NCBI RefSeq assembly: GCF_030816715.1
Contig: NZ_JAUSYH010000001.1
Coordinates: 7,006,001-7,070,000, forward strand
DNA length: 64,000 nucleotides
From: Streptomyces achromogenes
GTDB taxonomy: Bacteria > Actinomycetota > Actinomycetes > Streptomycetales > Streptomycetaceae
Direction of reading: 5' to 3'
The notes beneath the pieces were generated by a model. The model made no database searches. It was not told the DNA's origin and worked only from the letters and a program-made list of their open reading frames with translations. A program made the position numbers and the translations under genes. Positions 20,456-29,259 of the stretch are shown here, in pieces (position 1 is the first letter of the stretch; each line of letters starts with the position of its first letter).

Positions 20456-21576
20456 GAGGTCTCCTGCGGGCAGAAGTAGAGGGTGGGGTCGAAGGACGGG
20501 CTCATGGCTTCGGCGAGCCGGGCCAGGAGGATCAGCCGGTCGTGGGGTGCCAGGTTGGCGAGGTTGTAGACGCCGAGGATGCGCATCGCCACATACGGGC
20601 GCAGCAGTTCGGCGAGGCTGCCGCCGGGCCAGAGCTGTTCGGCTACGGGGTGGACCAAGTGGTGCCAGTAGGCGGTGACGGCGGCTCGGCGCGGTGGTGA
20701 GAGGCGCAGCGTGTAGTCGATGTGGATGGTGCGGGCGGTGTGTTCGACGTCGGCCCTGTGTATCTCGGGTGTGTTGGCCGGGACGTGGTCGAAGGTGGCT
20801 GAGTGGTCGGCGAAGGCGGGCGAGTTGTAAGTGGGGACGAGCCATCCGCCGAGGGCAGAGGTGTACCAGAGGAAGTTCGCGAACTCGCCCGCGATGCTGT
20901 TCAGTCCCGCGGTGTCGTAGTCGAGCCAGGCCAGGGGGTGGGCGAGGTTGACGTCGGTGGGATCGCCCTGGGTGAGGGCTGCCCACACCGGTGCCGTCGC
21001 GCCGAAGTCTTCCCGCAGGCGCGTCAGGACGGCGGGCCAGTCCAGATGATGTCGTTGGCCGTTGATGCGCAGCGCGTACCCGCCGAGGCGGGAGACAGGG
21101 ACGTCGACGAGACCGTCGGCGACGGGGAAGTCCGCTCCGGCGTAGTACGCGTCGAGGCGGCCTCCCGGCGCGGCACGGTCTCGGTACAGTTTGCCCACCA
21201 CGAGCGACGGATCGACCAGCTGAGCGGTCCTGAGGATGACCTCCCGGTACGTGGCTGCGAGTTGGCGGAGGTAAGCGGACAACTCTTCGGGCGTCTCAGC
21301 CGTGTTGAACAGGTCGAGCAGCAGTCCCCGGTTCCTGTCAGCGGGCAGGCGTTCGTACGCCAGGAGGTATCCGCCGGGGACGCGCAGGTAGGCGTGGAGT
21401 GCCGGTACACGGTAGTGGCCGGCCAAGCGGGCGTGACCGCGGATTTCCTGGCGGGCCTCGGCCGGGTCACGGGTGTACTTCATCAGCAGGCGATGGCCCT
21501 GGACGTCGACGGGGCACAGCAGGTTGCGGGTGAAGCGCCGCACTGGTCCGATACGCAGACGTGGCTGTAGGGGCAT
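20440..21576 (-). CDS. APH-like phosphotransferase/kinase
   Basis: 378 residues with the kinase fold of aminoglycoside and choline kinases. The catalytic loop reads TQGDPTDVNLAHP, where families usually have HGD...N, so the Brenner His is replaced by Gln while Asp and Asn remain. The metal-binding segment is WLDYDTAG. An N-terminal LLMKYTRDPAEARQEIRGHARL supplies the Lys and a helix-C Glu. ATG 21576 overlaps the glycosyltransferase stop by one base. It probably phosphorylates a small hydroxylated molecule made by the operon; the substrate is unknown. Confidence 0.7.
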   Translation of the reverse strand: MPLQPRLRIGPVRRFTRNLLCPVDVQGHRLLMKYTRDPAEARQEIRGHARLAGHYRVPALHAYLRVPGGYLLAYERLPADRNRGLLLDLFNTAETPEELSAYLRQLAATYREVILRTAQLVDPSLVVGKLYRDRAAPGGRLDAYYAGADFPVADGLVDVPVSRLGGYALRINGQRHHLDWPAVLTRLREDFGATAPVWAALTQGDPTDVNLAHPLAWLDYDTAGLNSIAGEFANFLWYTSALGGWLVPTYNSPAFADHSATFDHVPANTPEIHRADVEHTARTIHIDYTLRLSPPRRAAVTAYWHHLVHPVAEQLWPGGSLAELLRPYVAMRILGVYNLANLAPHDRLILLARLAEAMSPSFDPTLYFCPQETSCLAT

Positions 21577-22736
21577 CAGCGGACTCCATTCAGCAGATCG
21601 AGGCAGACCTGTGCCAGAGCGGCAGGGGTGAAGGCGTCCATGTGGATGTCCGTGTCCGGGGTGATCGCGTCGCGTACGGGGCACAGATCGCCCTGGTGCA
21701 TACGCTCAGACAGAGCGGCAGCCACCGCGTGGTGGTGGGGCAAACCGGTGCGCCACTTGCTGTGGCTGTGCCGTGCGTACAGGCCCACGACCGGTGGGCC
21801 GCTCCCGTTGGGTGTACGGGAGAGGGCGGCGAGGTGGGTGAGGCCGGTGTCGTTGCCGATGACCAGGCGGCAGTGGGGGAACACATCGGCGAGGTCGATG
21901 GCTGGTATCCCGTCCAGGTAGAGGATCTCTACGCCGCTGCGCGTGGTCTGGGTGGAGATATGCGTCCCCGTGCCGGGGTCGCCGCCGATGACGAGCAGGC
22001 GGACCTGTGTCTGGTAGGCGTCGGCGATATGGCTGGCGATCTGGATGTACCGGCGGGGGGTGTAGTCCTTGAGTTCCGGCCAGCTGGTCGCGGTGATGGC
22101 CGCGATGGTCATACCCTCCAGCCACCCGGTCGTGTGCAGCTCTTCGACCAGTCGACTTCGCTGACTGACCAGGAGTGGGGCGAAGGGCGTGGTGGCGGGC
22201 AGGCGGATGCCGAGACGGCGTTCCAGGGCCAGGTAGTAGCGGGCGGGGAGGTCGGGGTGGGCGCGGTCGTCGCTGGACCAGCAGGGAGGCGCTGCGGGGT
22301 CGCAGACCAGGCTCACCTCAGCCCCCGCGCCGGATGCCTCGATGCCTTCCCGATCGCCGATGACAGCCCGTCGGCCGATGCCGGGCCGGGCGTCGGGTGG
22401 CGTGTGTGTGAACAGTCCGGAGCGGGAGATCAGGTGCGCGTACGGTCCGGTTGCCCGGATGGTGGTGGAGAGAGTGCGCAGAGCCAGCCAGTCGGACAGC
22501 GCGCGGACGGTGGCGAGGGCGAGGAGGGTGTCGCCGAGCTTGCCGTGGAAGCTGACTTCGATCTCGTCGCAGGTGTTGAGACGGTCGACGAGTTCGGTAG
22601 CGGCGGGCATGGGCAGGGATGCGCCGAGTGGGATACTCGCGCGGTCGTACCCCAGGGGTGTGGTGTGGACTGCCTGAGCGGAGACCATCTTCGTTCCGGG
22701 GCGGAACAGTATGTCGACGGGGGCGAGTGTGGTCAC
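21576..22736 (-). CDS. Family 9 glycosyltransferase (ADP-heptosyltransferase-like)
   Basis: 386 residues, GT-B fold of family GT9. Recognised from VSFHGKLGDTLLALATVRAL at the N-terminal domain, PRRYIQIA and the donor-site block LVIGNDTGLTHLAAL near residue 300, then VVGLYARHS. In Gram-negatives GT9 enzymes add heptose to lipopolysaccharide. Actinomycetes lack that polymer but use ADP-heptose in natural products such as septacidin and hygromycin B, so a small-molecule acceptor is more likely here. Start GTG overlaps the phosphoribosyltransferase stop (GTGA). Confidence 0.85.
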   Translation of the reverse strand: MTTLAPVDILFRPGTKMVSAQAVHTTPLGYDRASIPLGASLPMPAATELVDRLNTCDEIEVSFHGKLGDTLLALATVRALSDWLALRTLSTTIRATGPYAHLISRSGLFTHTPPDARPGIGRRAVIGDREGIEASGAGAEVSLVCDPAAPPCWSSDDRAHPDLPARYYLALERRLGIRLPATTPFAPLLVSQRSRLVEELHTTGWLEGMTIAAITATSWPELKDYTPRRYIQIASHIADAYQTQVRLLVIGGDPGTGTHISTQTTRSGVEILYLDGIPAIDLADVFPHCRLVIGNDTGLTHLAALSRTPNGSGPPVVGLYARHSHSKWRTGLPHHHAVAAALSERMHQGDLCPVRDAITPDTDIHMDAFTPAALAQVCLDLLNGVR

Positions 22737-23308
22737 GGGGCTGCCTCGATCGTGGTGAGGGAGACCAGCGGGAGGCCGAGCCCGTCGAGCAGGGCGCGGG
22801 CCCCGCGCGTGGTGTCCTCCACGAGGCAGGCGGCAGCCAGCGGTTCGGCCCCGGCCTCGCGGAGCCGGCGGGTGAGGTCGGCGAGGGTCTGGCCGGTGGT
22901 GATCTCGTCGTCCACGAGGATGATCCGCTGCCCGGGAGCGATGCCGTAGGCGAAGACGTCGGTGCGCATCGCGTGCGGCTCGCGGAAGCGGACCGCGCCT
23001 TTGAGCGGCAGGTGGAGCTTCCAGGCGATCTTGTACGGCAGCCGGGAGACGGTGGCGAGGCTGAGGGTGGGCAGGATGCCACCGGCATCCAGGCCGAGCA
23101 GGAAGTCAGCGGTGCGGTCGGCGTAAGACAGCTGGGCGTGCAGGCGCTCCCACAGCAGCCCTCCAACGACGGCCAGAGTCTCGGGGTGGACTGGGTCTTC
23201 GAGACCGTCTAGGGAGTGGATGACGCGCTCGCGGCGGCTGGTGGCGCCGATGCTGAGGCGTTCGACGACGCGTGCCGAAAAGGGTGGCACGGCAAGGGTT
23301 TCGGGCAT
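22733..23308 (-). CDS. Type I phosphoribosyltransferase
   Basis: 191 residues with the PRPP-binding loop RIILVDDEITTGQTLADL near residues 130-147 and the flexible region before it (FREPHAMRTDVFAYG). It resembles purine or orotate PRTases, but the specificity is not evident. ATG has AGGAG 7 bases upstream; a 51-base gap separates it from the upstream fusion gene. With the kinases and nucleotidyltransferase around it, it could build or recycle a nucleotide used by the operon. Confidence 0.88.
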   Translation of the reverse strand: MPETLAVPPFSARVVERLSIGATSRRERVIHSLDGLEDPVHPETLAVVGGLLWERLHAQLSYADRTADFLLGLDAGGILPTLSLATVSRLPYKIAWKLHLPLKGAVRFREPHAMRTDVFAYGIAPGQRIILVDDEITTGQTLADLTRRLREAGAEPLAAACLVEDTTRGARALLDGLGLPLVSLTTIEAAP

Positions 23309-23359
23309 GGCGAAGCTCCTGGGGCGAGGAGAAGCAGGGGAGAGTGGGGCGGCAGGGCG

Positions 23360-25162
23360 TCAGGCCGCGACTTGTGTGGCGTACCAGTCCAGGAGGCAGT
23401 CGATGGCGATCGTGACCGGCTTCAGCGCCTTCTCCCGGTCGCCGTCGCGCCAGGCGGCGGAGATGTCGGCAAGTGGCGGCACCCTGAAGGCGGGCAGGCC
23501 GGGCATGACGGAGGCGGCGGCGAGAATGCGGTCGGGGCCGGTCTCCCACTGGTTGTGCTCGCGTAGCAGCAGGCGGCAGGCCAGGACGAGGTGCTTGTAC
23601 AGCGGCCGTAGGGCATTCGCTTCGGCGCTGGCGCGCAGGCGGCGCATGGTGAGGATGACCTGAGGAAGTTCACGGACGGCGGCCAGGTCGAGTTCGGCGC
23701 GGGTGATCGAGGGGAGCTCGACGCCGGGTGCGGCGTGCAGGACAGGGTGCCCCTGCTGGAGCTGGTACAGCGCGAAGGCGAGGCGCGGGGTGAGGTGCCG
23801 TGCGGTCAGTTCCCCCGGCGTTATCAGGGACGGGCCGAGGGAGGTGACGCCCTCCAGAGAGCTTCGGTAGTCGGCGAGGGCCGTGTGTACCTGGGGGGTG
23901 GCCTCGTGGTCGGCGACCACGAGCAGATCCAGGTCCGACCAGCCGGAAAACCAGGTTCCTTCGCCCGGGCTGCCGGTCAGGGCGGCGAGCCGTACGCCAT
24001 GGCCGTTCGCGCGGAGGGCGTCGACGAAGTCGGCGGTGGCCGACGCGACGTCGGCCGGCAGACCGAGCCCGTAGGGGGTGGCGACGCGTAGGGCCGAGGG
24101 GGCGGGCGGGGCGGTTATCCGCCGCAGTTGGGCGCGCAGGGTGGTGATGCTGCCGGAGTTGTCGATCACGTGGTCGGCGAGCGCCGCCACTTGGTGGGCA
24201 CCGCGGCTCATCTTCACCTCGTCCTTGGCGGCCACGGCCTGCGGCGCGGTGCCGGACCGGGCGACCCGCACCCCGAAGGCGACGTCCAGGAAGACGATCT
24301 GCAGCTTCTCGCCCATGAGTTGCTTGAGTTCGGCGATCGAGGCGTCGTCGTGAACGGACTCGATGGTGAACAGCCGCGTGCCGGGGTTTCCTTCGGCGAA
24401 GCGGTTCAGCTCATCGAGCAGCAGCTCGGCCTGGCGGCGGGCGGAGAGCGCATAGGGGTCGGCGAGACCGCGCCGGAGCGCGGCCTGCCGCAGAAGGAAA
24501 CCGATCTTCAAGCGCTGGGCGCCGCAGGTGTCCCGGACGAACTCGGCGCTCGTGCTCTTACCGCACTCGCTCAGCCCGCCGAAGGCGAGGACCCGCTGCA
24601 GACGGGGACTCGGCTGGATCTCCAACGCCACGGCCTCGTCCTGGCCGTACAGCTTGTAACGGGCCGGTACGGGCAGGCGCCGGTTTCCGGCGAGGAGGTC
24701 ATGGATCAGGGCGTCGAGCCCAGCGCACAGTTCCTCGCGCTGGCGGTGCAGAGCGGGGATGCGGCGGCGCGTCAGCTCAGCGCGATCCGAAACGCGTTCG
24801 CTGTGCCAGATGCGCAGGGTGAGGACGGAGAGCCGGTCCAGCACCGAGGCGAGGGTCTCGGTGTGCAGCGGGGCATCAGGGCGGGTGGGGCCGCCGGCGA
24901 ACGTACTGAGGATCTCGTCGGCCCGCTCGGCCAGCTGGTTGCGCTCGGCGTTGAGCTGGTCGATCTCCCGCTTGCAGTCGGTGACCTGCGCGGTGGTCAG
25001 TGCCGTGCCGCGCACGCGGTCCTCGGCGTCCCACAGCAGTCCATTGACGGTGTGGAGGCGGGTGACGGCGTCATCCAGGCGCCGCCGGTCCTTCTCCGCC
25101 AGAGTGGCGATGGCGCGGGCGAGCCCCGGCGGTATCACCAGGGGTGTTGTGTGTGGGGTCAT
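23360..25162 (-). CDS. Three-domain fusion: DUF4254-like, P-loop kinase, nucleotidyltransferase
   Basis: 600 residues. Residues 1-175 are helical and match DUF4254 in style (LHTVNGLLWDAEDRVR, KREIDQLNAERNQLAERAD). Around 190-205 a P-loop appears (AFGGLSECGKSTSAEFV), starting a dephospho-CoA-kinase-like domain with a VFLDVAFGVRVAR segment. From about residue 390 a Pol-beta-type nucleotidyltransferase follows, with GS and then WSDLDLLVV as the GS...DxD core. The combination suggests phosphorylation and nucleotidylation of one substrate. The ribosome site is weak, 16 bases after the kinase gene stop. An unusual architecture in my knowledge. Confidence 0.75.
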   Translation of the reverse strand: MTPHTTPLVIPPGLARAIATLAEKDRRRLDDAVTRLHTVNGLLWDAEDRVRGTALTTAQVTDCKREIDQLNAERNQLAERADEILSTFAGGPTRPDAPLHTETLASVLDRLSVLTLRIWHSERVSDRAELTRRRIPALHRQREELCAGLDALIHDLLAGNRRLPVPARYKLYGQDEAVALEIQPSPRLQRVLAFGGLSECGKSTSAEFVRDTCGAQRLKIGFLLRQAALRRGLADPYALSARRQAELLLDELNRFAEGNPGTRLFTIESVHDDASIAELKQLMGEKLQIVFLDVAFGVRVARSGTAPQAVAAKDEVKMSRGAHQVAALADHVIDNSGSITTLRAQLRRITAPPAPSALRVATPYGLGLPADVASATADFVDALRANGHGVRLAALTGSPGEGTWFSGWSDLDLLVVADHEATPQVHTALADYRSSLEGVTSLGPSLITPGELTARHLTPRLAFALYQLQQGHPVLHAAPGVELPSITRAELDLAAVRELPQVILTMRRLRASAEANALRPLYKHLVLACRLLLREHNQWETGPDRILAAASVMPGLPAFRVPPLADISAAWRDGDREKALKPVTIAIDCLLDWYATQVAA

Positions 25163-25178
25163 CGGAGGTTCCCGTCCG

Positions 25179-25820
25179 TCAGCGTTGGGCCGGCAAGTGG
25201 GTGTCGAGGAGGGCGCACACCTGGGCGTGGACGTGGTCGGGGGATAGGTCCTCGCAGTTCACGACCCAGGTATAGATGTTGTGGTCGGCTTGCTGGAGCA
25301 GGACTGCGTGCAGCGTCCTCTGGTAGGCGGGGTAGACGCCGGTCCAGGGACGTCCCTCTCGGGCACTGGTGATCGCGTAGCTGCGTTCGGCGTCGAGGGA
25401 GGGAAGCAGGAGGACGGACGCTTCCGCCGGGACGGCGTGTGAACCAACGATGCCGGCCACGGTGTCCATGGCCTGTTGCACCGTCACCCGATCCTTGATC
25501 ACGCAGGTCGCGGAGGCCACCGCGAGGAGCATGGGTAGGCCCCGGTCGAGCAGCCCCGTACGGCCCGCCGCCCGGGCGGCGGCCCGCTTGGCGTGGCCGG
25601 CCAACAGCATCTCGGTCAGCTCGACCGTGGTGGAGGTCCGGAACCACCACCGCGCGTAGTCGTCGGACGCCACCCGTGCCCACGGCTCAGGATCGTGGTC
25701 ATGGATCGCACCCAGCGGCTGGAAGCCGGAGCGGTGCCGGTCCAGGCGTCGCAGCTGCGTCGTCTTGCCGACATTGTCAGGACCGTTGAGACTGACAAAG
25801 TCAGGCTGCGCGGCGGGCAT
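25179..25820 (-). CDS. Thymidylate-kinase-like P-loop protein
   Basis: 213 residues opening with FVSLNGPDNVGKTTQLRRL, a Walker A of the dTMP kinase type, and a later LLDRGLPMLLA that resembles the DRY-like region. C-terminal half is less conserved (NIYTWVVNCEDLS). It is likely a nucleotide or nucleoside phosphate kinase specialised for the operon rather than the housekeeping enzyme, because it is divergent and embedded in a non-housekeeping cluster. It follows the Nudix gene by 6 bases. Confidence 0.75.
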   Translation of the reverse strand: MPAAQPDFVSLNGPDNVGKTTQLRRLDRHRSGFQPLGAIHDHDPEPWARVASDDYARWWFRTSTTVELTEMLLAGHAKRAAARAAGRTGLLDRGLPMLLAVASATCVIKDRVTVQQAMDTVAGIVGSHAVPAEASVLLLPSLDAERSYAITSAREGRPWTGVYPAYQRTLHAVLLQQADHNIYTWVVNCEDLSPDHVHAQVCALLDTHLPAQR

Positions 25821-25826
25821 CGGCGT

Positions 25827-26294
25827 TCACGCCTTGCGGACCGGCGTATCGAGAACGGAGTCGATCGCCCCCGTGTTGGCGACGATGAAGTCGGCCAACT
25901 GCGGTGGCATCAAGTTCAGTTCGCGAACAACAGCTGGTGTGAACGGCACTCGTACCACCTCGTAGCCGCCCCGTTCCGGCTTGCTGAACTCCGTGCCAGT
26001 CCGCGCGGTCAGGTCCATCGACACCAGGCGCGCGGCGAAGATGTGCTGGATACCGATGCCGCCTTCGAGTTCGTCGGTGATCAGATGGACGAGTTCTGCG
26101 CGCTCCACCGTGCCGCCGAGTTCCTCGAACACCTCGCGGTGCAGGGCCGCTTCGATGGTCTCGTCGTCGGCTTCCACTCCGCCGCCGACCGTTACCCAGT
26201 ACGGTTCGCGGCCCGGCTTGGTGCGCTTGATCAGGACAAGCTCGTCACCGTCGAGGAGGATGACGCGGGCGCTGCGTTTGACGACGTCGGTCAT
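25827..26294 (-). CDS. Nudix hydrolase, first gene of the leftward operon
   Basis: 155 residues from the ATG at 26294, which has AGAAGGAA upstream. The Nudix box reads GGGVEADDETIEAALHREVF followed by EELGG, with all catalytic residues of GX5EX7REUXEEXGU. The substrate is some nucleoside diphosphate linked to another group. It opens the operon and is divergent from the Xre-type regulator with a 213-base promoter gap, so that regulator may control it. Confidence 0.88.
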   Translation of the reverse strand: MTDVVKRSARVILLDGDELVLIKRTKPGREPYWVTVGGGVEADDETIEAALHREVFEELGGTVERAELVHLITDELEGGIGIQHIFAARLVSMDLTARTGTEFSKPERGGYEVVRVPFTPAVVRELNLMPPQLADFIVANTGAIDSVLDTPVRKA

Positions 26295-26507
26295 GGCATG
26301 GGTTCCTTCTGGTCGCGGGTACAGCAAGAAATAGAGGCGGAGCGTCGCCTTGCGGCGATCGGATTTCCAGCCTGGCGGACCCAGCATGGGGCAGTTCGTG
26401 GCCAGGGTGTGACGTACGCGTGCTGCACCAGTGCCGCACCAGCGCCGAACATGCCTGGTTACGCTGGGTACTTCGGTGGTCGATCAACGGTGAACGGGGG
26501 TACGGCG
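26295..26507. promoter_or_regulatory. Divergent promoter region
   Basis: 213 bases between the leftward operon and the rightward Xre regulator gene. It must contain promoters in both directions; no unambiguous -35/-10 pair or operator repeat was distinguished by eye. Confidence 0.5.
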
Positions 26508-27647
26508 GTGGTCACGGTGAGGCAGTGGACCGGTCGAAGCGCCCGGGTGCTGCGCGACGACGCCCTGCGCATGAGTGTCCGTGAATTTGCCGCGTACCTG
26601 GGCGTGAGCGACCGTGCGGTATCGAAGTGGGAGGCAGGCGGGGAGAATTACCGTCCGCGCGCTGATTCGCAGGCAGCTCTCGATACCGCTCTCGTCCGCG
26701 CTTCGGACGAGGCCAAGGCACGGTTTGGCGAAGCTCTTGGACTGAACGGCGCCGGGCCACCGCCCGCAGCAGGCGGGATCGAAGTCGACTCCCACAAGTT
26801 TTTGCCCGTCTTCATCGGCGCCGAGCGCGCCCACGGGCTCCGCGCCGACATGACGCAGCGCGCCGAGGACGAGTGGCTGCAGTCTTCAGCAGCCCGGGTA
26901 GACCACCCGGAAGCCCAGGAGTGCACGCTTCACGTCTTCGCCTGCGGCGTCGCGGTGTTCCACCTCGTTCAGCCCCACACGCCCGCGTCGCTCACCGAAC
27001 TTGCCGTGTGGCGTTACCGCTCCTACGCCACCGACCTACCCTGGGCCAGGGCGAAGATCCGCGATCTCCTTGGCGAGGACCACACGTGGGTACCTAGCCC
27101 CGAGTACGTCCTGTCCCTGTACTGGCTCACCGCGAGCCCGTGGACGGGCAGCGAGTACGACATCGCTCTGCGCCTGCTGTCTACCCCGTCCGTACTCGTG
27201 GACCGCGGCGCGGCCGGCGGCCCCGCGCCATTGGACGGCACGGTGGAAGAGACGCTCCTGACCACGGGCTTCGACCATCCGGACATCGTGTCCTTCGGCG
27301 TACGCGGTGTCTCCGCCGGCTACGCGGGATGGTCCGGCGTCGCCTACGCATCCATCGCGCCCGAGCGCAGCCTCACCGTGGACGAGCTGGTGGCCTGCGA
27401 GCTGACGGTCCAGGCCCTATGGTGCTTCACCCGGCAGATCCAGCAGATGATCGAGGAGGGCCAGGACCCCTCCATGCCCGAGCAGTACGGCTGGCGTTTC
27501 CTTCGCGCCGCGTCCTCCCGGCTCACCACGGCCCGCGCGCAGGAGACCGCTCAGCACGTCCTCATGCGGGAGGCCATCATGAAGACCAGCGGCCTCGCCG
27601 ATCGCCTGAGTGCCGCGCAGGACGCCTTGCGCGAAAGCGTCGGCTGA
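26508..27647 (+). CDS. Xre-type helix-turn-helix regulator with large C-terminal domain
   Basis: 379 residues. The N-terminal HTH is clear: LRDDALRMSVREFAAYLGVS followed by DRAVSKWEAGG. The remaining 300 residues form an unassigned domain (WRYRSYATDLPWARAKIRDL, SPEYVLSLYWLTASPW) that may sense a ligand or hold tetratricopeptide-like helices. GTG at 26508 is chosen because GGGGG lies 7 bases upstream; GTG 26490 is an alternative. It is divergent from the eight-gene operon and 23 bases before the cysteine hydrolase, so it probably regulates both transcription units. Confidence 0.75.
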   Translation: MVTVRQWTGRSARVLRDDALRMSVREFAAYLGVSDRAVSKWEAGGENYRPRADSQAALDTALVRASDEAKARFGEALGLNGAGPPPAAGGIEVDSHKFLPVFIGAERAHGLRADMTQRAEDEWLQSSAARVDHPEAQECTLHVFACGVAVFHLVQPHTPASLTELAVWRYRSYATDLPWARAKIRDLLGEDHTWVPSPEYVLSLYWLTASPWTGSEYDIALRLLSTPSVLVDRGAAGGPAPLDGTVEETLLTTGFDHPDIVSFGVRGVSAGYAGWSGVAYASIAPERSLTVDELVACELTVQALWCFTRQIQQMIEEGQDPSMPEQYGWRFLRAASSRLTTARAQETAQHVLMREAIMKTSGLADRLSAAQDALRESVG

Positions 27648-27670
27648 CAGCGAGCTAGGAGAGACACCGG

Positions 27671-28240
27671 ATGGACATCGGCAACGCGGCACTGGTCGTG
27701 ATCGACATGCAGAACGGCTTCGTGAACCGCCACAGTGTGCATGCCGTTCCCGCGATCGCCGGCCTGGTCACCAGGTGGGCCGCGACGGGCAGGCCGGTGC
27801 TCTTCACCCGCTACTTCAACTACCCCGACAGCCCCTACGAGCGGTTTTTCCACTGGCGCCGTCTCCAGGGGCCGCCCGAGACCGACATCGTGCCCGAACT
27901 CGCCGACCACGCCGTCGGCGCCCACGCCGTCCTCGACAAGACCGGCTACACCCTCTTCACACCAGAAGCCGCCGGGCTGATCCACCAGGCTGGCTGGACC
28001 GACCTGGTCTTCTGCGGAGTGGCCACCGAAAGCTGCGTCCTGAAGTCCGCCGCCGACGCCTTCGAGCACGGCTACGCGCCCTGGATCGTCACCGACGCCT
28101 GTGCCAGCGATGCCGGACCCGACGTCCACGACGCCGGCCTGACCGTGGCACGCCGCCTGATCAGTCCCGGGCAACTCGTCACCACCAACCAAGTGATGCA
28201 GCAACTCGCCTCGTACGACCCGGCCATGGTGCTGGAATAA
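27671..28240 (+). CDS. Isochorismatase-family cysteine hydrolase
   Basis: 189 residues with the catalytic triad of the family: Asp in VVIDMQNGFV, Lys in VLDKTGYTLF and Cys in VATESCVLKSAAD. A cis-peptide region precedes the Cys (LVFCGVAT). Such enzymes hydrolyse amides or carbamates, for example nicotinamide, N-carbamoyl compounds or ureidoacrylate. AGGAGAG lies before the ATG. It sits between the regulator and the flavoprotein as one likely transcript; the substrate is unknown. Confidence 0.88.
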   Translation: MDIGNAALVVIDMQNGFVNRHSVHAVPAIAGLVTRWAATGRPVLFTRYFNYPDSPYERFFHWRRLQGPPETDIVPELADHAVGAHAVLDKTGYTLFTPEAAGLIHQAGWTDLVFCGVATESCVLKSAADAFEHGYAPWIVTDACASDAGPDVHDAGLTVARRLISPGQLVTTNQVMQQLASYDPAMVLE

Positions 28241-28244
28241 CTCC

Positions 28245-29189
28245 ATGGCCGTCACACCCTCACGCACCGGAACACCCGTGCCCCCCGATACCGACGTGAT
28301 CATCATTGGCGGAGGCCCGGCCGGCTGCGCGGCTGCCCGCATGGCCGCCAGCGTCGGCACCAGATCTGTGCTGATCGAGCCGGATGCCTTGTGCCGCAAC
28401 CTCTACCGGATCCCTGCGCTCAACAATGTCCTGGGCGGATACGCCAGTGGCCCGGAACTGGCCGACTCCATCACGGCAGAACTGAAGAGCACCACGCTGT
28501 GCCGCATCGAACTGGGCCGACACGCCACCCGAATCCGTTCCGCTGACGACCACGTCACCGTCACCCTGGACACCGGAAAACAACTGGTCGCGCCCCACAC
28601 CATCGTCGCCACCGGCGTCGGCCCCGTTCAACCAGAAGACGCCCCCTGGATCACAGCCCCCTCCGGCCTCACCCTGATGCCGCTGTGGCAGGCCGAAGAA
28701 GATCAGGCAGAAGGCCGCACTCTTCTCATCCTCGGCGGAGACCGCCCGATCGGAACCTTCCTTCGAGCCAATCCGACCACCGACACGCGCCTGCTTGTGG
28801 CCTACCCGCCGAGCGACGACTACAAGATCGAAGAGATTCGCGACGACCCTCGTGTCACCCTCATCCCGGCAGACCATCTGACCCTGGACCTATTGGAAAC
28901 GACAGTTCTGTCGGCCGACATCGTGGGTCGCGACGGCGAACACCAGCACGTGACAGCCGACCTCACCTTCCTCAGCATCGGCACCGCACCCACCGCCCCG
29001 AATGGCGACCTCATTCGCGATGCCACCGGCTACTGTCCCCCTTCCAACCAGCACCCTCGTGTCATCATCGCGGGAGACCTTCGCTCGCCCCGCTTCCAAC
29101 GGATCATGACCGCTATGGGTTCCGGCAGCGAAGCGGCCCTGCACGCCTACTATGCGGCACGGGACATGCTCCCTGGGAACTCCCGTTGA
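28245..29189 (+). CDS. Thioredoxin-reductase-like flavoprotein lacking the redox CxxC
   Basis: 314 residues. FAD-binding motif VIIIGGGPAGCAAARMA near residue 18 and a second FAD motif VIIAGDLRSPRFQRI near the C-terminus match the small TrxR-like oxidoreductases. The NADPH domain has TLLILGGDRPIGTF. The CxxC motif of thioredoxin reductases is absent, as in holomycin/gliotoxin-oxidase relatives or ferredoxin reductases that use other redox chemistry. The gene begins 4 bases after the hydrolase stop, so the two are co-transcribed. A dedicated oxidation step on a small molecule is inferred. Confidence 0.78.
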   Translation: MAVTPSRTGTPVPPDTDVIIIGGGPAGCAAARMAASVGTRSVLIEPDALCRNLYRIPALNNVLGGYASGPELADSITAELKSTTLCRIELGRHATRIRSADDHVTVTLDTGKQLVAPHTIVATGVGPVQPEDAPWITAPSGLTLMPLWQAEEDQAEGRTLLILGGDRPIGTFLRANPTTDTRLLVAYPPSDDYKIEEIRDDPRVTLIPADHLTLDLLETTVLSADIVGRDGEHQHVTADLTFLSIGTAPTAPNGDLIRDATGYCPPSNQHPRVIIAGDLRSPRFQRIMTAMGSGSEAALHAYYAARDMLPGNSR

Positions 29190-29259
29190 ACCATGTGGGA
29201 TCTCAAGTTCGGCTGCACATTCTCACGGCTGACTCAATGACTGTGCCCTTCGGCACGGC

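Noticed and set aside
25179..25820. Calling the P-loop protein the housekeeping thymidylate kinase
   Set aside because: Only the Walker A region is clearly tmk-like; the rest is divergent and it lies in a specialised operon.
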